Positions 1-11,497 of a DNA stretch of 64,000 bases are shown here, one piece after another. The notes under the pieces are model-generated. The model saw only the letters and a program-made list of their open reading frames with translations. It was not told the origin of the DNA and did not search any database. How positions within the stretch are numbered: the stretch's first letter is position 1; each line of letters begins with the position of its first letter. Both the position numbers and the translations under genes were made by a program. Source of the stretch: Pseudomonas sp. RSB 5.4 (GTDB lineage: Bacteria; Pseudomonadota; Gammaproteobacteria; Pseudomonadales; Pseudomonadaceae); NCBI RefSeq assembly GCF_037126175.1, contig NZ_CP146986.1, positions 4,712,501 to 4,776,500 on the forward strand, read 5' to 3'.

Positions 1-87
<87 letters not shown>

Positions 88-153
88 ATCGACGACATCA
101 GCTGCTCCATAAGTTCCCACACGAATTGCTTGATTCATGCGTTTGTAAAAGTG

Positions 154-188
154 CAGAGCTAACTATTCGAATCGAATAATTAGCTCTG
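154..188 (+). repeat. Long near-perfect hairpin in the rRNA spacer
   Basis: A 17-nt arm (154-170, beginning CAGAGCTAA) is followed after one base by its complement (172-188, ending TTAGCTCTG), with one mismatched pair near the middle. It lies where tRNA genes normally sit and could act as an RNA processing stem. The function is inferred. Confidence 0.7.
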
Positions 189-203
189 ATCTTTTTCAGA
201 ACC

Positions 204-215
204 GTTCTTTAAAAA
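204..215 (+). promoter_or_regulatory. boxA-like antitermination element of the spacer
   Basis: The sequence GTTCTTTAAAAA about 150 nt upstream of 23S resembles the boxA element (core CTTTAA) that recruits the Nus antitermination factors in rRNA leaders and spacers. It is assigned by similarity and position only. Confidence 0.6.
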
Positions 216-363
216 TTTGGGTATGTGATAGAAAGATAGACTGAACGTTACTTTCACTGGTAACGGATCAGGCTAAGGTAAAATTTGTGAGTGACTCTTA
301 AGAGTTTTGCGAATTTTCGGCGAATGTCGTCTTCACAGTATAACCAGATTGCTTGGGGTTATA

Positions 364-3256
<2,893 letters not shown>

Positions 3257-3411
3257 ATAACACCCAAGCAATTTGACTACTCGAAAGAGCATCAGATTGC
3301 GGTGTGTGAAGACGCAATGAACCGAAAGTTCGCGATGCTCACAAGACACCTGTATCACATACCCGATTTGCTGAAGCGAGGCCAACAGGTCGCGAGTCAG
3401 TACCCGAATTT

Positions 3412-3527
3412 CTTGACGACCATAGAGCGTTGGAACCACCTGATCCCATCCCGAACTCAGAAGTGAAACGATGCATCGCCGATGGTAGTGTGGGGTTTCC
3501 CCATGTGAGAGTAGGTCATCGTCAAGA
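3412..3527 (+). rRNA. rrf: 5S ribosomal RNA, copy 1
   Basis: This is a 116-nt 5S gene with terminal stem CTTGACGAC / GTCATCGTCAAG and the conserved core CCATCCCGAACTCAGAAGTG. It lies about 155 nt after 23S and is followed at once by an intrinsic terminator. Confidence 0.97.
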
Positions 3528-3535
3528 TTAAATTC

Positions 3536-3574
3536 CGAAACCCCAATTGCGAAAGCAGTTGGGGTTTTGTTTTA
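3536..3574 (+). terminator. rRNA operon terminator after 5S copy 1
   Basis: The stem AACCCCAATTGC / GCAGTTGGGGTT (short AAA-type loop, one mismatch region) is followed by a T-rich run TTTTGTTTT. It is a classic intrinsic terminator, placed between the two 5S genes. Confidence 0.85.
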
Positions 3575-3632
3575 GTAGAAGTCACCGATTTTGCTGGCAC
3601 GTTACCGTGTTGACGGGCCAGATACAGAATTT

Positions 3633-3748
3633 CTTGACGACCATAGAGCGTTGGAACCACCTGATCCCATCCCGAACTCAGAAGTGAAACGATGCATCGC
3701 CGATGGTAGTGTGGGGTTTCCCCATGTGAGAGTAGGTCATCGTCAAGA
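3633..3748 (+). rRNA. rrf: 5S ribosomal RNA, copy 2
   Basis: This is a second 5S gene, base-for-base identical to copy 1 as far as I can compare, offset by 221 nt. The identity extends a few bases into both flanks. It sits after the first terminator, so it needs read-through or its own promoter; I see no convincing promoter in the 60-nt gap. Confidence 0.97.
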
Positions 3749-3758
3749 TTAAATTCCA

Positions 3759-3795
3759 GAACCCCTGTCTGCTAACGCAGACAGGGGTTTTGTCG
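3759..3795 (+). terminator. Terminator after 5S copy 2, shared with the convergent PepSY gene
   Basis: The stem AACCCCTGTCTGC / GCAGACAGGGGTTTTG has a TAAC loop and is followed by T residues. The PepSY gene on the minus strand ends 20 nt away, so the hairpin may serve both directions. Confidence 0.85.
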
Positions 3796-3813
3796 TTTCA
3801 GGGCTCCCAAAAC

Positions 3814-4992
3814 TCAGGCCGCTTTGCGAGCCTTGCTGATGCGCCGGGCCTGCCACTTGCGCCACCAGATGTAGACGCCAGTCCCCGATAGCCCCGCGAT
3901 CAGAACCCCCAATACCGCGATGATCACTTGCCCGGTGAAGCCGATGATCCGTCCGCCATGTATCGGTAGTTGCAAGCGGTAAAACCGTTCCCCCAACGTC
4001 CCTTGTCCGGCAATTTCCTGACCTAATAATCGCCCGTCAGTACCGTGGAAGAACAACCAGGATTTGCCATGCGCTTCAGTGTCGTGATGCCCGAATCCTG
4101 CGCCGTAGAAGTTGTACTCAAAGCTGTAATACAACTCCCCGATCGCCGCTGTCAGTCCTAACCTCTTCCCCTCCAGCAATGCCCTTTCGTACGCCTGTTG
4201 ATAACTCAACTGCGTCACCCCCAACGCCGACGGAGGCATTCGCCCTCGGGCCTCATAAACGCTCGGCTCGATCGGTGAAAACAGCGACACCGCCGGTTTG
4301 AAGACCTGACTGGGCAAGTTCATCGCGACACTGCTGACCGCAATCGGTAGCAACAACAACCACAGCCACAATCCCCCCGCGCGATGCAGATCGAAGTTGA
4401 GCCGATAAGCGTGCCCGCCCTTGATCTTCCAGGCCAACGACCACTTGCTCCAGAACGGTTTGCCACGGGGAAGCGTCAGCCACAGCGCAATGAAGCAATC
4501 GATTACCCAAGCGATGGCAACCAGGCCCATCAACCACAGGCCCCAGTTGCCGGGCAACGTCAGGTTGTAATGAAACTCAAGAATGAACGGAATGAAGTTC
4601 TCCCGCGCAAAGCAGCATTCACCCCAGTAACGTTGGCCCTTCTGCTCGGCATTTACCGGGTCCAGATAGAACACCTGATTGCGCTCATCAAACGGTTTGC
4701 CGGTCGCCGGATCATTGCGCGGCACCGCCGCCAACATGGCGGTATGTCCCGCCTCCTGCGGATACTCCATGTACCAGACCTGCAACTTCGGATGCGAGGT
4801 TTGCACCGCATCGACCAAGGCCCCGGGAGGCAATCGTTGCCCCTCAGATGAAGCCGCGTAGAACTGCGGATTCAGCCACTCATCCAACTCATGATTGAAC
4901 GCAAGAATGCTCCCGGTGATCCCGGCCAGCAGTAAAAACACCGCCGTCGCCAGCCCGATATAGCGATGCAACAACACCAACAATGCGCGCAT
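3814..4992 (-). CDS. PepSY-associated transmembrane protein, FoxB-like
   Basis: This 392-residue inner-membrane protein has the PepSY_TM layout: an N-terminal membrane helix with the conserved HRYIGL and GSILAFNHELD segments, a periplasmic domain, further helices near the middle (GLWLMGLVAIAWVIDCF and DLHRAGGLWLWLLLLP), and a last helix followed by an Arg/Lys-rich tail. In ferric-hydroxamate systems such as P. aeruginosa FoxB, related proteins help reduce or release iron from imported siderophores. I chose the ATG at 4992 because upstream in-frame codons lie inside the preceding terminator hairpin and a GGGGAA-type ribosome site precedes this ATG. It follows the receptor gene on the same strand. 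The exact biochemical role is inferred from family and context. Confidence 0.85.
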   Translation of the reverse strand: MRALLVLLHRYIGLATAVFLLLAGITGSILAFNHELDEWLNPQFYAASSEGQRLPPGALVDAVQTSHPKLQVWYMEYPQEAGHTAMLAAVPRNDPATGKPFDERNQVFYLDPVNAEQKGQRYWGECCFARENFIPFILEFHYNLTLPGNWGLWLMGLVAIAWVIDCFIALWLTLPRGKPFWSKWSLAWKIKGGHAYRLNFDLHRAGGLWLWLLLLPIAVSSVAMNLPSQVFKPAVSLFSPIEPSVYEARGRMPPSALGVTQLSYQQAYERALLEGKRLGLTAAIGELYYSFEYNFYGAGFGHHDTEAHGKSWLFFHGTDGRLLGQEIAGQGTLGERFYRLQLPIHGGRIIGFTGQVIIAVLGVLIAGLSGTGVYIWWRKWQARRISKARKAA

Positions 4993-5013
4993 GAAATGTT
5001 CCCCACAGAGACG

Positions 5014-5050
5014 ACAAAGCCAGCCCCTGAAAACAGGGGCTGGCTTTTTT
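5014..5050 (-). terminator. Hairpin between receptor and PepSY genes
   Basis: The stem AAAGCCAGCCCCTG / CAGGGGCTGGCTTT has a 4-nt loop. Read on the minus strand the T-run is short (TTTG), and on the plus strand it is longer (six T). It probably attenuates transcription from the receptor gene into the PepSY gene. Confidence 0.65.
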
Positions 5051-5067
5051 ATGCACAAGGCAAAGGT

Positions 5068-7569
5068 TTAGAACTGGTAGCTGACCGTGGCGGCGACGTT
5101 GCGCTCTTCGCCCATGTAGCAGAAGTTCAGACTCGCGCAGGAGGCCACGTAGGATTCATTGGTCAGGTTGTTCGCGTTCAGACGCACGTCGACACCTTTC
5201 AAACCGACCTTGCCCAGGTCATAGCCGATCGATGCGTCGAACAGTGTGTAGGACGGCACCTTCAGGGTGTTCTCCGCATCCGCCCAGCTGTAACCGACAT
5301 AACGCACACCACCGCCCAGACGCAGGCCATCGAGCGCCGCACTGTCGAACTTGTAGTCCGCCCACAACGACGCCATGTGCCGCGGTGCCTGGGTCGGCGA
5401 ATTGCCCTTGTTCTCGATCACGGCGGTCGGCGTGCTCAGGGTGCTGACCATCGACTTCGAGTACTCGATATCGGTGAAGGTATAGCTGCCGAGCACTTTC
5501 AGGTTGTCGGTCAACTGCATGTGCGCTTCCAGCTCCAGGCCTTGCGAGCGGACAGCGCCCACCGCGCGGTAGAAGTTTTCCTGAGGCAGCTTGGTCGCCA
5601 GATTTTCCTGATCGATCCGGAACAGCGAGGCGGTGAACAGGTTGTCGGTGCCCGGCGGTTGATACTTCAGGCCGACTTCCCACTGTGTGCCATCGGTCGG
5701 AGGCAGAGGATTGCCAGCGCTGTCGGCATACGAGTTCGGGTTAAACGACTCGGAGTAGCTGATGTACGGCGCCAGGCCGTTCTCGAACAGATACAACGCG
5801 CCAGCACGTCCGGTCAGTTTGGTGCGCCGGTCATTGATTTCAGTACCGACCGGACGGCCTGCTTCGGCGATACGGTTCTCATCCGAAGTCTCGACCCAGT
5901 CCTGGCGCAGACCCAGCGAGAAGCGCCATTGGTCCATCTCGATCAGGTCTTGCAGGTACACGCCGGTCTGCTCCAGGCGCCGCAGGTAACTGGTATCGCC
6001 GTACATATCGATCGCCGAATTGCCGTAGACCGGGTTGAACGCGTTGATCGGGGCCAGGCCGCCACTGGTCCAGTCGACCACGGTTTTGCGCCGTTGATAA
6101 TCGGCGCCCATCAACACCGTGTGCTTGGTGGCACCGGTGAAGAATTCGGCCTGCAGCATGTTGTCGACGATGAACGCATGCAGACGTTCATCGCCGCCGG
6201 TGTAGTAGCGGTTCAGTTCGTTGCTGGTTGGCGTCGTCCAGCCGTAGGCGTAGACCTGATCCATGTTGACCTTGGAGTCGAGGTAACGGAAATTCTGCCG
6301 CGCCGTGAAGACATCGTTGAAGCGATGCTCGAACTGATAGCCGAACGACTGCTGATCCCGCGAGTAACCGTCAATCCCCGGCTCCCCCTCGAAGAAGTGC
6401 GGCGAGATGCGGTTGCCGTTGCGCTGATGAATCGTGCCATCCGCCGGCACGCCACCGTGGTAGCCGCCGTCCGGATCGTGCTGCAGATACGCCTGCAGCG
6501 TCAGCGAAGTGTCTTCGCTGAAGTCGATGCTCAGAGTCGGTGCGAGGGCGAAGCGTTTTTCCTTGTTGTGGTCGAACTGCGTGTCGGACTGATCCGTCAA
6601 ACCGGTGAGACGATAGGCAATGCGTTTGTCGTCATCGACCGGACCGCTGAAGTCAAAACCGACACCGCGCTGACCTTGGGTGCCAACCGTGGCCTGGACC
6701 TGATGATAGGCCTCGTACAACGGCTTTTTGCTGGTCAGCGCCACCAGGCCACCGGGCGAACTGCGGCCATACAAGACTGACGACGGGCCTTTGAGAATAT
6801 CCACACGCTCAAGGAAATACGGATCGACCTGCATGGTGCTGTAGGTGCCGCTGTCGCCCATCGACTTGAGGCCGTCGAGGTAGATGTTGTCCACCGAGCC
6901 GTCGTTGAAACCGCGCATCGCCAAATAGTCGTAGCGATGAGTCGCGCCGTAAGGGTTGGTCAGCACGCCGGGGGTATAGCGCATCGCCTGGGAGACGGTC
7001 TGTGAGCCTTGATCGTCCATTTGCTCGCGGGTCACCACCGATACGCTTTGCGAAGTTTCCAGCAGCGCGGTACTGGTTTTGGTAGCGATCTGGCTGTGGG
7101 TGGCGTTGTAGCCTTCCATGCTGCCCAGCGCGTTACCGAGGGCGAAACCTTTGATGTCGGTGGTTGGCAGTGCCAGCGCCTCGGGTTCGCTGATTGAACG
7201 CAGGATGTAGCTGTTTCCGTCTTGGCTGATCGCTTCCAGACCCGAGCCGCCCAGCAAATGGCTCAACGCCTGATCGGTGGAATATTCGCCCTGTACGCCC
7301 GGAGACTGCCGCCCCTGCGTTTGCTGCGGGGTCATCGACAAGGTGATGCCCGCCTGACGCGCGAACTGGTTCAGCGCTTCGCCCAGCGGGCCGGCGGTGA
7401 TGTTGTAGCCATGACTGCTCGCTTCACTGGCATTGGCGGCGAGGCTCAGGCCTGGCAGCACACCGGCGCCCAGAACGGTGGACAGCAGGGCAGCGCGAAT
7501 GGCGTGCCCCAGCAGGCCCGATTCGGCAGTGAAGTTCAGCGAGTTCTTACAGGTGAGGCGGACAGTCAT
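5068..7569 (-). CDS. TonB-dependent siderophore receptor with signalling domain, FoxA/FiuA-type
   Basis: This 833-residue outer-membrane transducer has a long signal peptide (about 1-47, ending near LSLAANA). An STN signalling domain follows at about 53-128 (GPLGEALNQFARQAGITLS). Next is a linker and TonB box region, then the plug domain (about 160-290, with VDILKGPSSVLYGRSSPGG) and a 22-strand barrel ending in the typical terminal aromatic residue (SYQF). It imports a ferric siderophore, and when loaded its STN domain signals to the FecR-type protein encoded upstream. The plug motif RSSPGG and the neighbouring PepSY gene resemble hydroxamate receptors (FoxA, FhuA, FiuA), but the ligand cannot be fixed by eye. 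It lies 87 nt downstream of the anti-sigma gene in a sigma/anti-sigma/receptor/PepSY order like foxIRAB. Confidence 0.93.
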   Translation of the reverse strand: MTVRLTCKNSLNFTAESGLLGHAIRAALLSTVLGAGVLPGLSLAANASEASSHGYNITAGPLGEALNQFARQAGITLSMTPQQTQGRQSPGVQGEYSTDQALSHLLGGSGLEAISQDGNSYILRSISEPEALALPTTDIKGFALGNALGSMEGYNATHSQIATKTSTALLETSQSVSVVTREQMDDQGSQTVSQAMRYTPGVLTNPYGATHRYDYLAMRGFNDGSVDNIYLDGLKSMGDSGTYSTMQVDPYFLERVDILKGPSSVLYGRSSPGGLVALTSKKPLYEAYHQVQATVGTQGQRGVGFDFSGPVDDDKRIAYRLTGLTDQSDTQFDHNKEKRFALAPTLSIDFSEDTSLTLQAYLQHDPDGGYHGGVPADGTIHQRNGNRISPHFFEGEPGIDGYSRDQQSFGYQFEHRFNDVFTARQNFRYLDSKVNMDQVYAYGWTTPTSNELNRYYTGGDERLHAFIVDNMLQAEFFTGATKHTVLMGADYQRRKTVVDWTSGGLAPINAFNPVYGNSAIDMYGDTSYLRRLEQTGVYLQDLIEMDQWRFSLGLRQDWVETSDENRIAEAGRPVGTEINDRRTKLTGRAGALYLFENGLAPYISYSESFNPNSYADSAGNPLPPTDGTQWEVGLKYQPPGTDNLFTASLFRIDQENLATKLPQENFYRAVGAVRSQGLELEAHMQLTDNLKVLGSYTFTDIEYSKSMVSTLSTPTAVIENKGNSPTQAPRHMASLWADYKFDSAALDGLRLGGGVRYVGYSWADAENTLKVPSYTLFDASIGYDLGKVGLKGVDVRLNANNLTNESYVASCASLNFCYMGEERNVAATVSYQF

Positions 7570-7656
7570 TGTAGGTTTCCGTAGGCAGTCGCAAAGGCTG
7601 AGTTGAAGTGCTTACTGACCAAGCCGGACTTGTCGCGAAAACCCGCCAAAATAATT

Positions 7657-8658
7657 TCAGGCCACAGCCTCAAGCGTTACCCACCAACGGGTGCGATAGC
7701 GCAATTGCACCGGCAAAGTCTGCGGCAGGATTGCCAGCAGCTTGTCGGTGTCCTCCAGGCGGAACACACCGGACAGGCGCAGATCAGCCACCTGCGGCGT
7801 GCACGTCACGAAGCCCTGACGATAACGTCCGACTTCATTGAGGAAATCGCCCAGGCGCATGTTGCGGGTCACGATCAAACCATCGACCCAGGCGCCCGCG
7901 TCCATATCCAGTGGAGGTGCAGGGCGCACCTGATGGTGATCGATCAGAAAGGTCTGCCCGGCGAAAGCCTCAACCGAAGCTCCGCCGTTGTGGATGGCGA
8001 CGCGCCCGGAGCTGACGCTCAGTCGCGTGCAATCGTTTTCCTGGCGCAGGATGAAGCGGGCATTGGCCGGCTCATAAGTGCCATGGCGACTTTGCACGCG
8101 AAGCGGCCGGCTGAACGCCGCGCCTTCATCATTACTCCCGCAAGTGACGATGATTTCGCCACGGGTGAGTTTGATCAGCCGCTGCTGCGCGGTGTAGTCC
8201 AGATCCACTGCGCTGGCCGTGTTCAGCTCGATCCGCGTGCCGTCGGGCAACTGGAACCCGCGACGCTCGCCGGTCGCCGTAGCGTAATCAGCGCGCCACT
8301 GCTGCCACACGGAGGTGTCCTTGGCCAGCCACGCCGCGGAGCCCATCAGCACCGCGCCGGACAGCAGCTTCAAGGCCTGGCGCCGCCCCAGCCCCTGCGC
8401 ACTGTTTTCCAGGGTATTGAACGCCACCTGTGCGCCGGGCACGGCGCGCAGGTTATGGCTCAGTTCGGCCTGCAGCGACTGCACGCGCTGCCACGCCAGT
8501 TCATGCTCGTGATGCTCGGCGCGCCACGCTTCGCATTGGCGACTCAGGCGCGCATTGCCATGGTTGTTGCGCAGCCGCAGCAGCCAGTGAATGGCTTGTT
8601 TGACCACCTGTTGCGGCGGTTCGGCGCGTCGCCCGGTCGAGAGGTTATCCACAGGCAT
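7657..8658 (-). CDS. FecR-family anti-sigma factor / sigma regulator
   Basis: The 333-residue protein has an N-terminal cytoplasmic region that binds sigma (about 15-75, with the conserved WRAEHHEHELAWQRVQSLQ segment). A single membrane segment lies near 94-113 (RRQALKLLSGAVLMGSAAW). The periplasmic FecR domain spans about 118-235 (ATGERRGFQLPDGTRIELNTAS), and the C-terminal domain contacts the STN domain of the receptor. It relays occupancy of the receptor to the ECF sigma factor. Its start codon overlaps the sigma stop by one base (TGATG), a sign of translational coupling. Confidence 0.93.
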   Translation of the reverse strand: MPVDNLSTGRRAEPPQQVVKQAIHWLLRLRNNHGNARLSRQCEAWRAEHHEHELAWQRVQSLQAELSHNLRAVPGAQVAFNTLENSAQGLGRRQALKLLSGAVLMGSAAWLAKDTSVWQQWRADYATATGERRGFQLPDGTRIELNTASAVDLDYTAQQRLIKLTRGEIIVTCGSNDEGAAFSRPLRVQSRHGTYEPANARFILRQENDCTRLSVSSGRVAIHNGGASVEAFAGQTFLIDHHQVRPAPPLDMDAGAWVDGLIVTRNMRLGDFLNEVGRYRQGFVTCTPQVADLRLSGVFRLEDTDKLLAILPQTLPVQLRYRTRWWVTLEAVA

Positions 8659-9158
8659 CAGCTGTCGTACCGCAACACGTAGCAGTGATACAGCGCATCG
8701 GCGACGTAACGCTCCACCGAACGCAGAGACAAGCCCAGCTGTTCGGCGATCTGCTTGTGCGTCAAACCTTCACACTGCGCCAGCAGAAACGCCTGACGCA
8801 CTTTCGGCCGCAAGCCTTCAAGCATGCGCGCGATGCTCTCGAGCAACTCGATTACCAGCGCGCGGGTTTCGGCGCTTGGGGTTTCGGCTTCGGGCAAATG
8901 GGCGATGGTTTCGAGATAGGCGCGTTCGATTTCTTCACGACGCCAATGATCGATCACCAGGCCACGGGCGATGGTGCGTAAAAATGCGCGAGGCGCCTTG
9001 AGTTCCAGGCGTTCGCTGCGCTGCAACAGGCGGACGAAGGTGTCCTGGGCCAGATCTGCGGCATCCGCGGCATTGCCCAGCCGCGCCCGCAGCCAGGCGT
9101 TGAGCCAGCCGTGATGACTCCTGTAAAGCGCCTGCACTGCAAACTCAGGTGAGGACAT
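8658..9158 (-). CDS. ECF sigma factor, FecI/FoxI-type
   Basis: This 166-residue ECF sigma factor has region 2 near the N-terminus (AADLAQDTFVRLLQR, AFLRTIARGLVIDHWRR) and region 4 at the C-terminus (HKQIAEQLGLSLRSVERYVADAL). It should direct RNA polymerase to the receptor promoter when released by the FecR protein. I chose the ATG at 9158 (MSSPEFAVQALYRSHHGWL) because the family starts at this point. The longer reading frame upstream runs through the Fur-box-like promoter region. It heads the sigma/anti-sigma/receptor set. Confidence 0.93.
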   Translation of the reverse strand: MSSPEFAVQALYRSHHGWLNAWLRARLGNAADAADLAQDTFVRLLQRSERLELKAPRAFLRTIARGLVIDHWRREEIERAYLETIAHLPEAETPSAETRALVIELLESIARMLEGLRPKVRQAFLLAQCEGLTHKQIAEQLGLSLRSVERYVADALYHCYVLRYDS

Positions 9159-9182
9159 GAACGCGACAGCCCGAACGTCACA

Positions 9183-9201
9183 AATGATAATTAGTCGCAT
9201 T
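9183..9201 (-). promoter_or_regulatory. Candidate Fur box upstream of the ECF sigma gene
   Basis: The sequence AATGATAATTAGTCGCATT lies 25 nt upstream of the sigma start. Its TGATAAT half is a perfect Fur half-site and the other half is weak (about 4 of 7). Iron repression of the sigma gene is the usual arrangement for such systems. Confidence 0.6.
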
Positions 9202-9470
9202 TTTATCAGGGGTTGCGAATTTTGCAACCTCTGCTCGGAGATCCAGCAAAAAAAACTTCGTGGCGAACGCTCTGGCACGCCGTTCGGCGGGAATCTGACA
9301 GAAATGCAGGCCATTTCCCACGCAGCCCTAAGATTTCCGCGAATGGTGCCGACAGACTGGTGAGACATGCGTGCACCAAAGTAGAGCGGCCATCAGAACG
9401 CTGCCTGCGCTGTACATGGAATGTTGCATCCCGGAACGCATCCCCACTTTTGCATAAGAAGTCCCATGAA

Positions 9471-11351
9471 ATGAATCTCAAGTTCAGCCATAAAATCCTG
9501 TTGGCCGCCTCGGGCGTCGTGGTCCTGGCTTTCGCTTTGTTCACCCTCTACAACGACTATCTGCAGCGAAACACCATTCGCCAGAACCTCCAGTCGTCTG
9601 TACAGCAGGCCGGTGATCTGACCGCCAGCAGCGTGCAGAACTGGATGAGCGGGCGAATTCTGGTGCTGGAAAACCTCGCGCAGAACGTTGCCCATCAGGG
9701 CAAGGACGCCGACTTCCCTGGGCTGGTCGATCAACCGGCCTTCACCTCGAACTTCCAGTTCACCTACGTCGGTCAGGCCAACGGTGTGTTCACCCAGCGC
9801 CCTGACGCGAAGATGCCCGACGGCTACGACCCGCGTCAGCGCCCTTGGTACAAGCAAGCCGTTGCTGCCGACAAAACCATGCTGACCCCGCCGTACATGG
9901 CCGCGGTCGGTGGTCTGGTGGTGACCATCGCCATGCCGGTGAAAAAGAATGGCGAGCTGCTGGGGGTGGTCGGTGGTGACCTGAGCCTGGAAACCCTGGT
10001 AAAGATCATCAACTCGGTGGACTTCGGTGGCCTCGGCCACGCATTCCTGGTCAGCGGTGACGGTCAAGTGATCGTCAGCCCGGACAAAGACCAGGTGATG
10101 AAGAACCTCAAGGACATCTACCCGAATTCCGGCGTGCGCATCGAGAAGGGCAACCAGAACGTGGTGCTCAACGGCCAGGAACGCATTCTGTCGTTCACTC
10201 CGGTCAGCGACTTGCCGAATGCCGATTGGTACATCGGTCTGTCGATCGATCGCGACAAGGCCTACGCCGCCCTCAGCCAGTTCCGTACTTCGGCGCTGAT
10301 CGCGATGTTCGTCGCGGTCGCTGCGATTGCGCTGCTGCTGAGCCTGCTGATCAACGTCCTGATGCGTCCACTGACCACCATGGGCCGCGCGATGCGGGAC
10401 ATCGCCCAGGGCGAAGGTGACTTGACCCGTCGTCTGGTCGTGGAAGGCAAGGATGAGTTCGCTGAACTGGGCAGCTCGTTCAACCAGTTCGTCGAGCGTA
10501 TTCACGCGTCGATTTCCGAAGTGTCCTCGGCCACTCGTCACGTGCACGACCTGTCGCAACGCGTGATGGCCTCGTCCAACGCCTCGATCATCGGTTCCGA
10601 CGAACAAAGCGCGCGCACCAACAGCGTGGCCGCCGCGATCAACCAGTTGGGCGCCGCCACTCAGGAAATCGCCCGCAACGCCGCCGATGCATCGCAGCAC
10701 GCCAGCGGCGCCAGCGAGCAGGCCGATGACGGTCGTCAGGTGGTCGAGCAGACCATTCAGGCGATGACCGAGCTGTCGCAGAAGATCAGCCTGTCGTGCA
10801 CTCAGATCGAAACACTCAACGCCAGCACCGACAACATCGGTCATATCCTCGATGTGATCAAAGGCATCTCGCAGCAGACCAACCTGCTGGCGCTCAACGC
10901 GGCCATCGAAGCGGCCCGTGCCGGTGAAGCCGGACGCGGTTTTGCGGTGGTGGCGGACGAAGTACGTAACCTCGCCCACCGCACCCAGGAGTCGGCGGAA
11001 GAGATTCACAAGATGATCACCTCCTTGCAGGTCGGTTCCCGTGAAGCGGTGACCACCATGAACGCCAGTCAGGCGTCCAGCGAAGAGAGCGTTGAAGTGG
11101 CGAATCAGGCCGGTCTGCGCCTGGTCAGCGTGACCCAGCGCATCGGCGAAATCGATGGCATGAACCAGTCGGTGGCCGCTGCAACCGAAGAGCAGACCGC
11201 CGTGGTGGAAACCCTCAACGTCGACGTCAACCAGATCAACCTGCTGAACCAGCAGAGCGTGGCCAACCTCAATGAAACATTGAAGGATTGTGATGCGTTG
11301 TCGCAGCAGGCCAACCGCCTGAAGCAGCTGGTGGACAGCTTCAAGATCTGA
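9471..11351 (+). CDS. Methyl-accepting chemotaxis protein, PctA-like amino-acid receptor
   Basis: This 626-residue chemoreceptor has a first membrane helix (about 8-28) and a periplasmic double-Cache domain (about 35-275). A second helix (about 284-306), a HAMP domain ([22 protein letters not shown]) and a long cytoplasmic signalling hairpin follow, with the invariant tip [20 protein letters not shown]. The Cache domain carries the amino-acid-sensor residues at PctA spacing: Tyr119, Arg124, Trp126, Tyr127 (YDPRQRPWY), Tyr142 and Asp170. It therefore most likely senses L-amino acids through their amino and carboxyl groups. The ATG at 9471 is chosen because it matches the PctA-like start [14 protein letters not shown]. 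It stands alone, convergent with the mgo operon. Confidence 0.92.
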   Translation: MNLKFSHKILLAASGVVVLAFALFTLYNDYLQRNTIRQNLQSSVQQAGDLTASSVQNWMSGRILVLENLAQNVAHQGKDADFPGLVDQPAFTSNFQFTYVGQANGVFTQRPDAKMPDGYDPRQRPWYKQAVAADKTMLTPPYMAAVGGLVVTIAMPVKKNGELLGVVGGDLSLETLVKIINSVDFGGLGHAFLVSGDGQVIVSPDKDQVMKNLKDIYPNSGVRIEKGNQNVVLNGQERILSFTPVSDLPNADWYIGLSIDRDKAYAALSQFRTSALIAMFVAVAAIALLLSLLINVLMRPLTTMGRAMRDIAQGEGDLTRRLVVEGKDEFAELGSSFNQFVERIHASISEVSSATRHVHDLSQRVMASSNASIIGSDEQSARTNSVAAAINQLGAATQEIARNAADASQHASGASEQADDGRQVVEQTIQAMTELSQKISLSCTQIETLNASTDNIGHILDVIKGISQQTNLLALNAAIEAARAGEAGRGFAVVADEVRNLAHRTQESAEEIHKMITSLQVGSREAVTTMNASQASSEESVEVANQAGLRLVSVTQRIGEIDGMNQSVAAATEEQTAVVETLNVDVNQINLLNQQSVANLNETLKDCDALSQQANRLKQLVDSFKI

Positions 11352-11380
11352 TCCGCAGATTGAAGACCGCGTTATCGTTC

Positions 11381-11466
11381 TTCGCGAGCAAGCCCGCTCC
11401 CACAAATTGACCGCGTTCCTACAGAAGGAATGCAATCAAAATGTGGGAGCGGGCTTGCTCGCGAAG
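11381..11466 (+). repeat. REP doublet (REPIN) 1
   Basis: The sequence TTCGCGAGCAAGCCCGCTCC is followed by its inverted copy (GGGAGCGGGCTTGCTCGCGAA), separated by about 40 nt. It lies in the gap between the convergent chemoreceptor and mgoD-like genes. This is a typical fluorescens-group REP pair. Confidence 0.92.
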
Positions 11467-11497
11467 GCGGTAGCTCAATCACCGCAGAACTGAAGCC

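Larger units (their letters stand above)
88..363 (+). other. 16S-23S internal transcribed spacer, lacking tRNA genes
   Basis: The 276-nt spacer starts with the usual Pseudomonas post-16S sequence (about 88-141), then passes directly into the segment that normally follows the tRNA genes. No tRNA-Ile or tRNA-Ala can be found: there is no D-arm, anticodon arm or T-arm signature on the plus strand. Pseudomonas rrn spacers usually carry Ile and Ala tRNAs and are about 500 nt, so this copy looks like a deleted or alternative spacer. Confidence 0.85.

Noticed and set aside
3572..3633. A promoter for the second 5S gene.
   Set aside because: TTGACG-like hexamers exist but none has a matching -10 at proper spacing.
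4966..6780. A 604-codon open frame antisense to the TonB receptor.
   Set aside because: It is a shadow of the receptor gene; no ribosome site, no domain.
9393..11435. A 680-codon open frame antisense to the chemoreceptor gene.
   Set aside because: The opposite strand encodes a complete chemoreceptor with all domains. The antisense product has no recognisable features and reflects GC-rich codon use.
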